From: Corallium rubrum | Taxonomy: Eukaryota > Cnidaria > Anthozoa > Scleralcyonacea > Coralliidae | NCBI GenBank assembly: GCA_964035015.1 | Contig: OZ036000.1 | Location: forward strand, 5,300,709 to 5,364,708 | DNA: 64,000 nucleotides | Reading direction: 5' to 3' | Shown here: in pieces, positions 53,441-63,935 of the stretch | How the letters are laid out: every line of letters begins with the position of its first letter | How positions within the stretch are numbered: the first letter of the stretch is position 1 | Position numbers and translations under genes: made by a program | The notes under the pieces: generated by a model | Database searches by the model: none | Seen by the model: only the letters and a program-made list of their open reading frames with translations | Told to the model about the DNA's origin: nothing

Positions 53441-56400
53441 CTAAAACTGCTTTGTAAATTCTTTCGTGTATTCTTCCACACATCTTGAAGTCTTGCGATA
53501 AACGATGCGAATTTCTTCAATGGAGTTGTTGTCGAGTGGGCTATTTGCGTCCATAAACTCTTTTATTACTTCAAACAGCAAGCGCGCACTGACTGCTGGG
53601 GAAAGGTTGGCGATATCTGGAGTAACGACTGGAAAACAGATTGACTTCACTCTATTTTCGTTTGCTTTTTTGAGAGCGTTGTGGCACGTATTTTTCAGGC
53701 TAAGACGCAAAACCTCCTGACGTCGCTCCTTGGACATTTCTGGGAGGATGGCGTGGATAACGATTTGACAAGGCAACGAGCCAGCGCTTGTTAACGTCAC
53801 CATATTGGTTATAAGGGACCCATTCCTGGCAATGATATCTCTGCATACTTTCCAGAATTCTTCTCCTGCTGCTTCTCTTACAGCGCACGGTAACCCAGTC
53901 TTGTGCACCAGGTCTTTGTCTGTGAAGTTCACAATCGCATCACATTCTTGCTTCTGTATTTCGCCCAACATAAGTATTACCCGTGTTCCTTTGCGAGACG
54001 CCACCATTGGATCAGTTGGAATGGTTCCTTTGTTTTCCGAAGCAGAGGTTTCTCTTTGGAGTGCTCCCATGGCATTTCGACGAAACATCTCAACATTTTC
54101 AGCACTTCCAGTCAAAGTGAATACGTCGGGACTGGATTCGTCTATCATTATATCAGATCGGCCTCTCTGTCTTGTCATTGATTTCTTGATCTTCTCGGTA
54201 TCGTCAGCGCTGAACTGTCTGAGATCCAACGTAGCTCTTGTCAGGTTTTTTGACGTTGTCTCGTAGAACTGTTGAAGCTTTCTCGCTACCTCATCGAATT
54301 CCGACTGTTTGAACCCAAGCATCGGTTTCAAAGTGAGCCTCTTGTCTTCGGAGAGCACCACATCAACGCGATTTTGACTCTTGAAGGTTTCAAGATCTTC
54401 TTTGTATACTTGCTGGATGAACTGTGCAACACTGATAGAAGATGGTTCGTCGGGTTCGTCATGTAATTTGATTTTCTCCAAACTATTTTGAAGGAATTCC
54501 AATGGGTCGTTTTGGCCGTTCTCGTCGTCTGGTTTCGGGTTCTCGTAGTCTCGTCTCTCGTTCTCGTAGTTTGGTCTCGGGTTTTCGTAGTCTGGTCTCT
54601 CGTTCTCGTAGTCTGGTCTCTCGTTCTTGTAGTCTGGTCTCTCGTTCTCGTGGTCTGGTTTCTCGTTCTCGTAGTCTGGTCTCTCGTTCTTGTAGTCTGG
54701 TCTCTCGTTCTCGTGGTCTGGTCTCGCATTCTTGTAGTCTGGTTTCTCGTTCTTGTAGTCTGGTCTCTCGTTCTCGTAGTCTGGTCTCTCGTTCTCGTAG
54801 TCTTGTTTCGCGTTCTTATTATCTGGTCTCGCGTTCTCGTAGTCTTGTTTCGCGTTTTTCAATTGATTGAAATCTGCTTGAAAATTCTCACCATTCGATT
54901 TTCTTTGGTACAAGCTTGTCTGATCAGGGTTAGTCGTGTGGGATTTCTGTTGGTCATCATTGTCGGAAATCCTTTTATCGACAGGTAGTTTTTCAGAATT
55001 GTGCAGGTCTTCCCCGAAGTTGTCGCCAGGAGCTCCACTTTTGTCAGCATTTTTTGCCGGATCTTGGTTATTTGATTGGGATCTCTGGAACTCATTGTCA
55101 TCGATACCACTCTTTTTGAAATCACTGTTACCGAAATCTGATTCTTCTGGATTGTTGAAACTTTCTAGTAAGTTATCGCCTTTGGTGCCGCTTTCGTCGA
55201 TAACTTCTTTACCTCGGTTACTTGGGCTCCTTTGAAATTCATCGTCATGGAAACCACTTTGATCACTGTAACTTGTTTCATCAGATTTCTTGACATTTCC
55301 CTGAAAGTTATCTTGACCATTTTTCTTGTCCGCCACGAATTCTAGTGATGTAGTTTGCTCGACGTTGTTTTGGCTCTTAGCAGTAGCACGCGCAACGTAG
55401 TCATTTGATTCTGTCGGACTGAAAACGTCTTCAAAATATGTTTTTACCAACGTAAATTTTGCTGCATTTTGACGTCGTTCCGGAAAAGATTCTCTATTTT
55501 GGCATGCGGGTTTTTTTAAATTTTCAGACCGTGCTGTGTCTCCGCCAGCGTCTTTTTGAGAACGACTGAGCCGAGGAACAGGAGTTGGCTTGGCAGGTTG
55601 AACAAGAAGTCCTTGGAGACCTTCTGCTGGGGTACGCCACTTTGCGCTGGGTTGGTCGTTTGAAAGGCTAGTAGGACCATCTGACGTTTGTTCAGGATTC
55701 TGGCGGTTTCTAGACCCATCTAGGCTTCGTGGTCCAGACTCGTGTGTTTGGTTGTTTGGCTGGTTGTAATGGCGTTCTAATTTGGTCGGTTTGGCGCTGC
55801 TCTGTTCGTTTGCCCGTGGATCCTTAGTTTTTTCGAGTTGGTTAGGATATGCCTGTGCATCGGAATCATGCGAAACCTGGATTTCCTGATCAACAGCAGG
55901 GACAGTTTCGGAAGTATCCATTTGTTCGCCAAGATGTTCAGATGTTTTTCCGGCAAAAGCACTATCCGTATTGCCCCGGGGTAAAGTCACCTGATTTTGA
56001 GCAGACCTCCGGTAGTTGGTTTCCCACGACATTCCTGACGATTGCGACTCCCCATGGCTTGGGCTTGAATGTTTATTTTCATGTCCATCAAACTCACACG
56101 AAGGTATACTCTCTTTAACAGTAGGGTGGCTGCTTCTCAGGGACCAATTTACTTGGGACTCTTGCTTTACGCTTGGGTTCTTAACACCAAGCTCATGCGA
56201 CTTTCCATCGTAGTTATCGTTTCTTGCCTCAGCTTCTTCCAAACACTTGTTGCCCATTTTCAACTGTAGAAACTCTCTGGCCTTTATTACTTGTTCCAAC
56301 GATCCTGTTATCAACAGACCATAGGCTGAGTAGTGCCATTGTATTCCTGTAACCGCTCCTGTCTCATCCAACATAACTTTACAAACACTTGGTTCAATCC

Positions 56401-56455
56401 TTTGAAGAATTGTGGGATTCATAGTTGCTGTTACTGCAGTAAAGACGTTTTCAAC
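53441..56455 (-). CDS. Gene 2 terminal exon M2: KH-like, heptad array, KH-like pair, macro
   Basis: A 3,015-nt exon after CACTACAG in phase 0 (VENVFTAVTATMNPTILQRI), open to the stop. From the Met: KH-like segment (1-60), disordered Gln/Ser/Asn-rich region (~65-530) that includes a ~120-residue stretch absent from M1 (with GDNLLESF and GDNFGEDL motifs), heptad array of about 14 units (535-637), KH-like pair (639-797) and macro domain (798-993). No WWE, ART or Deltex domain. The likely role is an RNA/ADP-ribose reader of the PARP14/PARP9 kind without the enzyme part; the macro loop reads KTGLPCAVREAAG, so catalysis is doubtful. Confidence 0.9.
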   Translation of the reverse strand, partial: VENVFTAVTATMNPTILQRIEPSVCKVMLDETGAVTGIQWHYSAYGLLITGSLEQVIKAREFLQLKMGNKCLEEAEARNDNYDGKSHELGVKNPSVKQESQVNWSLRSSHPTVKESIPSCEFDGHENKHSSPSHGESQSSGMSWETNYRRSAQNQVTLPRGNTDSAFAGKTSEHLGEQMDTSETVPAVDQEIQVSHDSDAQAYPNQLEKTKDPRANEQSSAKPTKLERHYNQPNNQTHESGPRSLDGSRNRQNPEQTSDGPTSLSNDQPSAKWRTPAEGLQGLLVQPAKPTPVPRLSRSQKDAGGDTARSENLKKPACQNRESFPERRQNAAKFTLVKTYFEDVFSPTESNDYVARATAKSQNNVEQTTSLEFVADKKNGQDNFQGNVKKSDETSYSDQSGFHDDEFQRSPSNRGKEVIDESGTKGDNLLESFNNPEESDFGNSDFKKSGIDDNEFQRSQSNNQDPAKNADKSGAPGDNFGEDLHNSEKLPVDKRISDNDDQQKSHTTNPDQTSLYQRKSNGENFQADFNQLKNAKQDYENARPDNKNAKQDYENERPDYENERPDYKNEKPDYKNARPDHENERPDYKNERPDYENEKPDHENERPDYKNERPDYENERPDYENPRPNYENERRDYENPKPDDENGQNDPLEFLQNSLEKIKLHDEPDEPSSISVAQFIQQVYKEDLETFKSQNRVDVVLSEDKRLTLKPMLGFKQSEFDEVARKLQQFYETTSKNLTRATLDLRQFSADDTEKIKKSMTRQRGRSDIMIDESSPDVFTLTGSAENVEMFRRNAMGALQRETSASENKGTIPTDPMVASRKGTRVILMLGEIQKQECDAIVNFTDKDLVHKTGLPCAVREAAGEEFWKVCRDIIARNGSLITNMVTLTSAGSLPCQIVIHAILPEMSKERRQEVLRLSLKNTCHNALKKANENRVKSICFPVVTPDIANLSPAVSARLLFEVIKEFMDANSPLDNNSIEEIRIVYRKTSRCVEEYTKEFTKQF
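54512..54860 (-). repeat. 21-bp coding minisatellite (charged heptapeptide)
   Basis: About 14-16 units of the 21-base repeat in exon M2, encoding ENERPDY, KNERPDY, ENARPDN and similar heptads, shorter than in M1. Confidence 0.95.
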
Positions 56456-56890
56456 CTGTAGTGAAAAAGAAAGGCATTAATGCCACTGTTAGTCATATTT
56501 TTTTAACTAAAATCATTTATTTAGCCGTATACACAAGCATGCTTACATTTTACACGAACATATACAGGAGAATATAATACTATTAATTCGTTTTTCAGAC
56601 TATTCAAAACGTGTGATTGAACTTCTTTTTAATTTAATGTAGATAGGGGCTTGTGTAACTATCTGGAGGATCAGCTGCTAGTCTGGTGACTGATGAGGAC
56701 CTTAGTAATCGTGATTCTGTGTTATGCATAACATAAACGCATGCGTTTATGTACTCTATGTACCAACGTGAACAAAGGTAAGGAAACTGGTAGCAGGCGA
56801 TATATACATGTAAGGAATCCAAAGAAGTATCTGCTATTATAAAATAACATGTATACTACGCCGCTACGCGAGCCCTGATTGGTCAATTGT

Positions 56891-57184
56891 CGTGTTTGGA
56901 TCAGAGTATCCAAACACGGAAAATTCCCGCCAAAGCGATTTTTTGAAATTGTTGGACAGTATATATCATATTCACTTGTGATTATTCTATAAACGAAATA
57001 CCAAATGTTTTTTTCCGTGTTTGGAGACTCTTATCCAAACACTTGGGAAATTGCTCGACTTTCGAAAAGCTAAAAACACTCGCCTACGGCTCGTGTTTTG
57101 TTACGCTTTTCTCCAGTCTTACAATTTCCCGCGTGTTTTGATCAGAGTATCCAAACACGGAAAACCATTTGGTATTTTTTTAAT
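56891..57184. mobile_element. Fold-back repeat with GTGTTTGGATC palindromes
   Basis: Counterpart of 33769-34063 in the intron before M2; a single copy here. Confidence 0.7.
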
Positions 57185-57337
57185 CAGTTAACGTCCAGTA
57201 TGCGCCTACATGAAGTACCTGGGTAATTCTGGACATGAATTTATAACAAAGTGGTTCTGAAATAGTCTTCTGCACGCACCCTCCAGATTTCCTGTCTTCA
57301 ACATTTTTTTGCGAAAAGCTATGATTTATTTACTAAC

Positions 57338-57426
57338 CTCGACTTTCTTTGGGGGCGGATCGTATTTTTCCACACGGACATCTTTACCGTTGAGCGTATG
57401 GTTTTTCTGCAGGACTTGTTCTACGA
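57338..57426 (-). CDS. Gene 2, module 5 exon B
   Basis: An 89-nt exon encoding the same peptide as gene 1 exon 34570-34658 (VEQVLQKNHTLNGKDVRVEK, then YDPPPKKVE). It joins in phase 0 to M2. Confidence 0.87.
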
Positions 57427-57699
57427 CTAAATAATTAAGAAAGTCGTATCTACATTTTAATCGATAAAAAGCGTTAGGTATAAATAGACCTAATAACTTT
57501 TAGATCTACTATAAAACGCAACTTTTCTACCATTGTTTTGTATTTGAAAATTGAGTCTTTCACTACGAGTGGTTTACAACGAATAGACAGTGAGTATCAG
57601 AATGCACGATTTGTAAAAGTTATATACTGTGCTAAAGAGCGATTTCTTGTTTGGCTAAAAAAGTGATGTCAAAAACGTCTCGCTTGTTATTAATTCCGC

Positions 57700-57888
57700 A
57701 TGAACGAACGAACGAACGAACGAACGAACGAACGAACGAACGAACGAACGAACGAACGAACGAACGAACGAACGAACGAACGAACGAACGGACGGACGGA
57801 CGGACGGACGGACGGACGGACGGACGGACGGACGAACGAACGAACGAACGAACGAACGAACGAACGAACGAACGAACGAACGAACGGA
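57700..57888. repeat. (CGAA)n(CGGA)n(CGAA)n microsatellite
   Basis: Gene 2 counterpart of 34941-35178, shorter overall but with a longer CGGA block. Confidence 0.97.
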
Positions 57889-57950
57889 CTAACGAAGTAT
57901 TGGATGAGTATGCGTGGCGGTATACTTTTGAGACAGTTTAGAGTTCTTAC

Positions 57951-58149
57951 TATAGGGCTCTGCAAAGATAACCAAAGCTTTTCGGTCTTCAGGAAACATT
58001 TTTGCTTTTTCCACTTCACCACCACCGTTATTTTTCCTTTGGAAATAAATAACCACATTGGCTTCTGTAACTCCATCAGGTATATCTGAAACTAGGATTG
58101 TTCTCTCCAGATAGACAGCTTCTTGGGTCTTTGAGGGCAGTTCTTCGAC
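57951..58149 (-). CDS. Gene 2, module 5 exon A
   Basis: A 199-nt exon: VEELPSKTQEAVYLERTILV, SDIPDGVTEANVVIYFQRK, NNGGGEVEKAKMF and ALVIFAEPY. RRM-like first half, phase 0 in and phase 1 out. Confidence 0.88.
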
Positions 58150-58318
58150 CTTTTTTTGGAAGTAAAATGAATATAAAGTTACTTATTAATAAAATCGTAA
58201 AACGACCCAAGTTGCCTCTTATTATGGTCCAAATGAGACATTGTTGCTATTTCTTGTTTCTTATGTTTATTTGTTATTTTATTTTTCTATGCCAAAGTCC
58301 AATTCAAACATTTTTTTT

Positions 58319-58569
58319 GACTTACAGAGGATTTCACATAACTTTTGCCGATTGTGTTCCGAAGTTCGTTCGTTATTTCCGAAGTTGGCGACGAACTTCG
58401 CAAGTTAGTTGCGAACTTCGAAACGAACTTCCGAAGTTCCGAATTTCGGAAGTTCGGAAGTTCGTTTCGAAGTTCGCAACTAACTTGCGAAGTTTGTCGC
58501 CAACTTCGGAAATAACGAACGAACTTCGGAACACAATCGGCAAAAGTTATGTGAAATCCTCTGTAAGTC
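58319..58569. mobile_element. Long-arm fold-back MITE (GACTTACAGAGG ends)
   Basis: Same insertion as 35608-35857, inherited from before the gene 1/gene 2 duplication. Confidence 0.85.
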
Positions 58570-58700
58570 TTTTTTTTTCAATTTTGTTTAACAAAATCGC
58601 GACTCTTTCGTTTTCATGAATTCTCTCTACATTTGCACCAATGCCAATGGTGAAATAAGCTAATTATATTTTTATCAATCACTTTGCATTAGTATTATAG

Positions 58701-58877
58701 ACCATATTCATAAATGGCCGTGGAATTAATATTCTTTTATGTGCATATAAATTAGCCCCTCTTAACTTGTTTTCATGTGCGAAATTCAAAAGAATCTTTA
58801 CTCTAAAACGAGGTCAGAGGGGCTAATTTATATGCACATAAAAGGATTTTAAATCGTCGGCCATTTATGAATAAGGT
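58701..58877. mobile_element. Fold-back MITE (ACCATATTCATAAATGGCCG end)
   Basis: Same insertion as 35990-36166. Confidence 0.8.
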
Positions 58878-59014
58878 ATGTACTGAATTGATTGGGAATT
58901 GATTAGATTGGATTAGGTCATCGTCACATCTGAATTTTTTTGTAAAATGTTTTACCATGGGTAACTTCACTGGTGTATTTTCTAAAGAAAAAAACTATTT
59001 ATGTTTACACAAAC

Positions 59015-59103
59015 CTGACTTACTTTTCTTGGTGGCTCAAAATTGTTTCTATTGACGATCTCTTTCGTGGACCGGCGGTGTGTGCTCGTATGCTCCTTAA
59101 CAA
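59015..59103 (-). CDS. Gene 2, module 4 exon B (diverged linker)
   Basis: An 89-nt exon, still open: VVKEHTSTHRRSTKEIVNRN, then NFEPPRKVSQ and a GTTTGT donor. Placement and phases match a B exon, but the EQII-G-K-V-V pattern is gone. Confidence 0.72.
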
Positions 59104-59211
59104 CTAATAATTTAAAAGCCCGTAGTTATGGATAATAGGACGATGATAATGACCTTGGTTATGGATTATTTAGACTTATTCCTTAACATGATCTCACTAG
59201 AAAGAATTTAC

Positions 59212-59404
59212 CGTTTGAATGTTCAGTAATTGTCGTGTCCTGCCGACCTTCTGGGTAACGTTGTTCATCCTGTACTAACGACTGTCCAGCGTTGTCATTT
59301 GATTTACGTATATTATTTGATCCACTCATGTTATTTGATTTCTTTTCGAGGCGGTGTTCTGTGCCTTTGGGAATATCGGAAACCAATTCAGGCATTGTTT
59401 GCAT
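59212..59404 (-). CDS. Gene 2, module 4 exon A (RRM core lost)
   Basis: A 193-nt exon after AAACCAG: it keeps the first strand (ELVSDIPKGTEHRLEKKSNN) but the IYFQ...GGGEIE core is replaced by polar sequence (MSGSNNIRKSNDNAGQSLVQ). It is in frame with its neighbours, so the module has become a linker here; in gene 1 it is broken outright. Confidence 0.75.
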
Positions 59405-59533
59405 CTGGTTTTAAAAACAAAAATTCTGAACAGATGTCGACTTATATGCAGCATAAAACACATAAAATACATAGAGGGAAACTCTTCTCATTTCTAAATT
59501 ATTTCTATAATACCAGAGGGAAAAAGACACTAG

Positions 59534-59702
59534 CGAAACAAAAACAAAAACAAAAACAAAAACAAAAACAAAAACAAAAACAAAAACAAAAACAAAAACA
59601 AAAACAAAAACAAAAACAAAAACAAAAACAAAAACAAAAACAAAAACAAAAACAAAAGCAAAAGCAAAAACAAAAACAAAAACAAAAACAAAAACAAAAC
59701 AA
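59534..59702. repeat. (CAAAAA)n microsatellite
   Basis: About 28 hexanucleotide units with two CAAAAG variants, at the intron position where gene 1 has a pentanucleotide repeat. The poly-Lys-Gln and Phe-rich frames are artefacts. Confidence 0.97.
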
Positions 59703-59887
59703 AGCAAATTGAAACAAAACAAAGCGACATAAAGCGAAACAAAACAAATCTTAAAACAAATCTACATTAAACATGTACAAAAACAATCTACATTAAAACG
59801 TAAAATTAGTACAATCGTACAATCAACTTGAAAAACAGATTATATTGCAATATTTGTGATAAGTTGCAAATAAACCAGAAAACCAAC

Positions 59888-59967
59888 CTTATTTTCTTCA
59901 TCCAGTAACTCTACTTTTACAACTTTTCCACCAATTACCTGCTGTGTGTTAACCACGGCTTTTGCCA
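59888..59967 (-). CDS. Gene 2, module 3 exon B
   Basis: An 80-nt exon: V-A-K-A-V-V-N-T-Q-Q-V-I-G-G-K-V-V-K-V-E, then LLDEENK and a GTTGGT donor. It shows what the gene 1 exon at 37332-37444 looked like before its end was replaced. Confidence 0.85.
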
Positions 59968-60182
59968 CTAAATAAGAAACAGTGTGCCAATTACACACTC
60001 ATATATTTTTTAAGATTTTAAATGCAATGCAATCGCAATGCAATGCAATGCAATGGGAAATAAAGCTGCAGAAATATTAATAGCTACTCTTTGCCAATTT
60101 AACCTAAAAACCAACACGAAGAAAAACACACAAATCTTTAGATTTTTTTATCAGTACGCAGTAGATATATTGTTGTCGCGCT

Positions 60183-60252
60183 GTTAAGTTAAGTTAAGTT
60201 AAGTTAAGTTAAGTTAAGTTAAGTTAAGTTAAGTTAAGTTAAGTTAAGTTAA
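60183..60252. repeat. (TTAAG)n pentanucleotide repeat
   Basis: About 14 TTAAG units in the intron of gene 2 module 3. Confidence 0.95.
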
Positions 60253-60814
60253 TGTAAGAATATAATGCCTTCGGAGTCAATAAAAACGTAGAATTCAACG
60301 ATTGACTCACAAACCACCCAAAATTGTAAACTAAATACTTCATGTAAGTCAATGTTATGGCAGCATATATAGAGAGTGCGAAATGGCAAGCCTTTATATT
60401 TATAATGAATAATAATGGGGTAATTAAATTGTATGCTGCAGTTGTCAATGTAATGCAAAAATTTATGTTATGAATGCCAAACATTTATTCTACCTTTTAC
60501 TGCATGCATGCATATACAGTATATGTCTACTCGATCTTGAAGAAAATTAATGTATAGTTGCTTTCATAACTTTGATGACAATTGCTGAAGATCTTCGTTC
60601 ACAACATTATTTCTAAACTTTACAGCAGTCATACTTCAGATACCAACTGGATTGCATTATAATTATTTGACAAATTGTTGTCACAAAGTTATTTAAATAC
60701 TTGATGTACTGTATTAAAATTTGATTGGCCTACTAAACTTTACAACAACCATACTTTATTACCATAGGTTTGAAATAGTACCATAGCTTTAATAGTCAAG
60801 CTATGATCACACTT
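60253..60814. other. Intron of gene 2 module 3, unassigned
   Basis: AT-rich sequence with no recognised exon or repeat. Confidence 0.4.
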
Positions 60815-60985
60815 CCTCTCACCACGAGACCGAAGTAAAGCCCAATTTGATTGAGTTAGTATTTGAGTGGGTGGGGACCATGCACATATCTGCATGGGCT
60901 TGGGAGTCATGCTTCTGTGCCAGATATGAGTAGAGTTGTTAGTGCTCAGCCTCCTGTGCTTTGATGGCTTTACTCTGAGTTCCTT
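60815..60985 (+). mobile_element. Old 5S-rRNA-derived SINE copy
   Basis: AGCCCAATTTGATTGAGTTA, then GTATTTGAGTGGGTGGGGACC, and GAGTAGAGTTGTTAGTGCTC...CTCCTGTGCTTTGATGG align with the 5S part and body of the SINE at 39314-39606, with many changes. Confidence 0.7.
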
Positions 60986-61209
60986 TCTTAAGGTAAAAAC
61001 ACAGCATGGCTAGCATTGACAATCTTGACAAAAATCTTGTTCAGCTCTGAATACAAGGTCATTACAAGTACATACAGTAATTACAGCATTGTTTTTACCA
61101 TAGTAGCTATAGGCATGATTGAACGCAGTTGATACATGCATGTCTGGACATACCTATTTTTTTCATTAGGAAAAAAATATTCAGTTGAAGCATGCAAGCA
61201 TTTATTTAC

Positions 61210-61387
61210 CTTCTGGATCCTCGAAAACAACCCAGGCCTTTCGACCATCTTGTGAAAGTCTCACTTCCTCAATTTCTCCTCCACCATTCCTTTTCCTTTG
61301 GAAATGAATATATAAAATGTTTTCCGTTTTTCCTTCAGGAATGTCAGTTACCAAAATTGTTGTTGCTTTATTTAAAACTTCGTCAAC
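61210..61387 (-). CDS. Gene 2, module 3 exon A
   Basis: A 178-nt exon: VDEVLNKATTILVTDIPEGK, TENILYIHFQRKRNGGGEIE and WVVFEDPE, ending at GTAAAT in phase 1. Complete first-half signature; partner at 59888-59967. Confidence 0.88.
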
Positions 61388-62003
61388 CTTCAAATTAGAT
61401 TAATAGCGAAAACAAAACTTATTTTAAAGTGCATATAGGTTTATCATAGTTTCTGCCTTACTCTATAATGGGGAGAGAAAATAGATGTTATTTTACAGTT
61501 TCTATTTTGGTCATTTATTTCCGGCATATATCTTTCTTTTCTTCTACAAATTTGATTTGTAAGGGTTACTAGTGAAACGTAGCCAGTTACGTGAAAAAGC
61601 TGCAAATTGGAGTTGCTTGTTGTGGCGTTTCTCAAAGGTATTGAACTGAAGAAAAAACAGGTTCCAATCTAGTACAATCTCCAGCATTTGACTTTTCGTG
61701 ATATATGTTTTTTTGGGTATAAAATACCGATTTGGACTAATTATAAACGTACATACGAGTGATTATATACGTAGTAAGACCACACACGAAAACGAGGTAC
61801 CACAACGTCCACAAATAGCATACACGAGTGACCAAAACCAAGTGAATGTTTAACTGCAATTATCCACGCGTTTGTTTATTTTAAACTACTGTATTTAAAA
61901 ATAGCTTATTTCAAGAAGCAACTAAAAGCGTACATACATAATTTGTGAAAATATACTTCTGCTCGTCTATATCAATTTATGCTAATTAGTTTATAACACA
62001 AAC
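61388..62003. other. Intron between gene 2 modules 2 and 3
   Basis: No exon or named repeat recognised. Small open frames here lack any domain. Confidence 0.4.
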
Positions 62004-62101
62004 CTTTCCATCATAATCATCACTTGAATGCGGCCGATAATGTGTTACTTTTACGAGTTTTCCTTTAATTACTTGCTCTTTATTTACCACTGCATGTGCA
62101 A
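62004..62101 (-). CDS. Gene 2, module 2 exon B
   Basis: A 98-nt exon: V-A-H-A-V-V-N-K-E-Q-V-I-K-G-K-L-V-K-V-T, then HYRPHSSDDYDGK and a GTTTGT donor. Confidence 0.87.
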
Positions 62102-62280
62102 CTGGACCAAACATAATTAAAGAAAAGGAAACAAATGTTCAACTAATATAAAGGACTGGAGCTATTTGAAAAAAAAAATACAAACAAGCAGACAAGAAAC
62201 AAATAAACAACCATACAAATAAAATATTAAAATAAAAAATATTTGTAATAGGATAAAAAAACAAACGAGTTTTTAGTCAC

Positions 62281-62458
62281 CTTCTAGATCTTCAAAAACA
62301 AGCATAGCTTCCTGACCATCCTGTGAAAGTCTTACTTCCTCAATTTCACCTCCGCCGTGTTTTTTCTTTTGGAAATGAATTTGTATACTGTTTTTAGTTT
62401 CTCCTTTCGGAATGTCAGAAACAAATACTGTTCTTCTTTCCTTTGAAATCACTTCAAC
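62281..62458 (-). CDS. Gene 2, module 2 exon A
   Basis: A 178-nt exon: VEVISKERRTVFVSDIPKGE, TKNSIQIHFQKKKHGGGEIE and LVFEDLE, ending at GTGACT in phase 1. First-half RRM-like signature with HGGG. Confidence 0.87.
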
Positions 62459-63077
62459 CTAAGAACATGAAAGCCAGTGAGTTTTCAATACTTGAATGAA
62501 AAATGGATTATTATATATGTTTATCTATACGATTCTTGATGTTGAATTGTTTATTATGGCTATCTTATTAATAATTATTTGCTGGGCGATAATTTTCATG
62601 TAATAGAGCAACACGAGTTTCAGTGTTTCATCAGGGGTTCCAAACACGACTGAACAATGAAAATCGCATAGCACGCTTTTGAATTCTCTCAAGTGAATTC
62701 TTTCTAGTGCTAGGTATACTTCATTTAACGTTTTAAACTGCGATCTCAATTATATATGAAAGATAAAAACTGGCAGGAATATCCGAAAATGAAGTACATG
62801 CAGGAATGTTATCAAGTACAGGCATTTTTCTTTTCAAAATGCCGTTTGTACATGTTTCCTATTTTGTACATGTTTCCTATGAAGGCTATGAACAAAACCC
62901 ATTATGAAACTTTTCTGCACTATAACTGTAAAGAGTTGCTTGGTGCCTACATTTAAATATTTTGGCTGAAGTTTCACATAAGTATCCCGAAATTTTAACA
63001 TTTTATGTTTCTATCATCAAGTATTTCGTACATTTAGTTTTAGTGGTTAGCTTTTTTGGAATTGGAATTATACTCAC
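62459..63077. other. Intron between gene 2 modules 1 and 2
   Basis: No exon recognised; contains a short direct repeat (TTGTACATGTTTCCTAT, near 62,846 and 62,864). Confidence 0.45.
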
Positions 63078-63160
63078 CTTGTTATCTGGCGCTTCGTAAA
63101 GCTTTACTTCGACAGCTATTTCTTTAATTATATGTTCTCTGTTCACAACTGCCTGTGCAA
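63078..63160 (-). CDS. Gene 2, module 1 exon B
   Basis: An 83-nt exon: V-A-Q-A-V-V-N-R-E-H-I-I-K-E-I-A-V-E-V-K, then LYEAPDNK and a GTGAGT donor. Confidence 0.86.
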
Positions 63161-63766
63161 CTAAACCACAGGTGATAAATTAGTAAAGGTTGCGTTGGTG
63201 CTATCAATACAGTACACACCCGCTGTTAAGAACCTTCTGCCTATATTCCTAATTCCTTTGTTCCTAATTGGCTCTCCTGCGTCCAACATGGCGGCCGTTT
63301 GAATTATCGGTGGATTCATTATTCAACATGATCGCGCCAGACGCTGGGGTCGATTTTGAGGTACTAAAGCATTTTGTTGTGGATTATAATTACTTAATCC
63401 AACCAAATTTGGCTTTCCAGGCTTTTTTAGTGGACATTACTATTCACCGCCCATTCTGATTTTATATATTGACTAGCTTCGAGTTTGTTTATTTATTTGA
63501 TTTCCGGATTACCATTTTTCAAAGCGTATAGGCGCCAAGTGGCACCTTAAAAAAAAGGGGGGGAAAATGTTTTCACAATTTCTATTTTGTAGTGCAGAAT
63601 GTTTAGATTTTGTTTTATACTAGAACCTGACACACTGAATTGATATAATAAATCAATTGAATTGTAGAAAAATTACAATACTGAACTAGTGAACAAAAGT
63701 TAGTCTCTGTGTGCATTATGCAACACCGCTTCTTACGTTTATAATATACAGACATCGATGCTTTAC
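63161..63766. other. Intron within gene 2 module 1
   Basis: No exon recognised. A small plus-strand frame near 63,268-63,459 has no domain. Confidence 0.4.
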
Positions 63767-63935
63767 CTTCAGCGTCTTCGAACACTATCAAAGCTTCTTT
63801 GTGATTGCGCGATAATTTTACATTTTCAATTTCGCCTCCTCCGTTCCTCCTTTTTTGAAAGTAGATCATGAGATCGTTTTCCGTAACTTCTTCCACAAGG
63901 TTGGTGATCCATACTGTTCTTTTCTCTCTTGTATT
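63767..63935 (-). CDS. Gene 2, module 1 exon A (first in window)
   Basis: A 169-nt exon after TTAAAAG: NTREKRTVWITNLVEEVTEN, DLMIYFQKRRNGGGEIENVK and IVFEDAE, ending at GTAAAG in phase 1. As it enters in phase 0 from an acceptor, gene 2 continues beyond the right edge. Confidence 0.86.

Noticed and set aside
59230-59747. Lys-Gln-rich and Phe-rich proteins
   Set aside because: Frames of the (CAAAAA)n tract.
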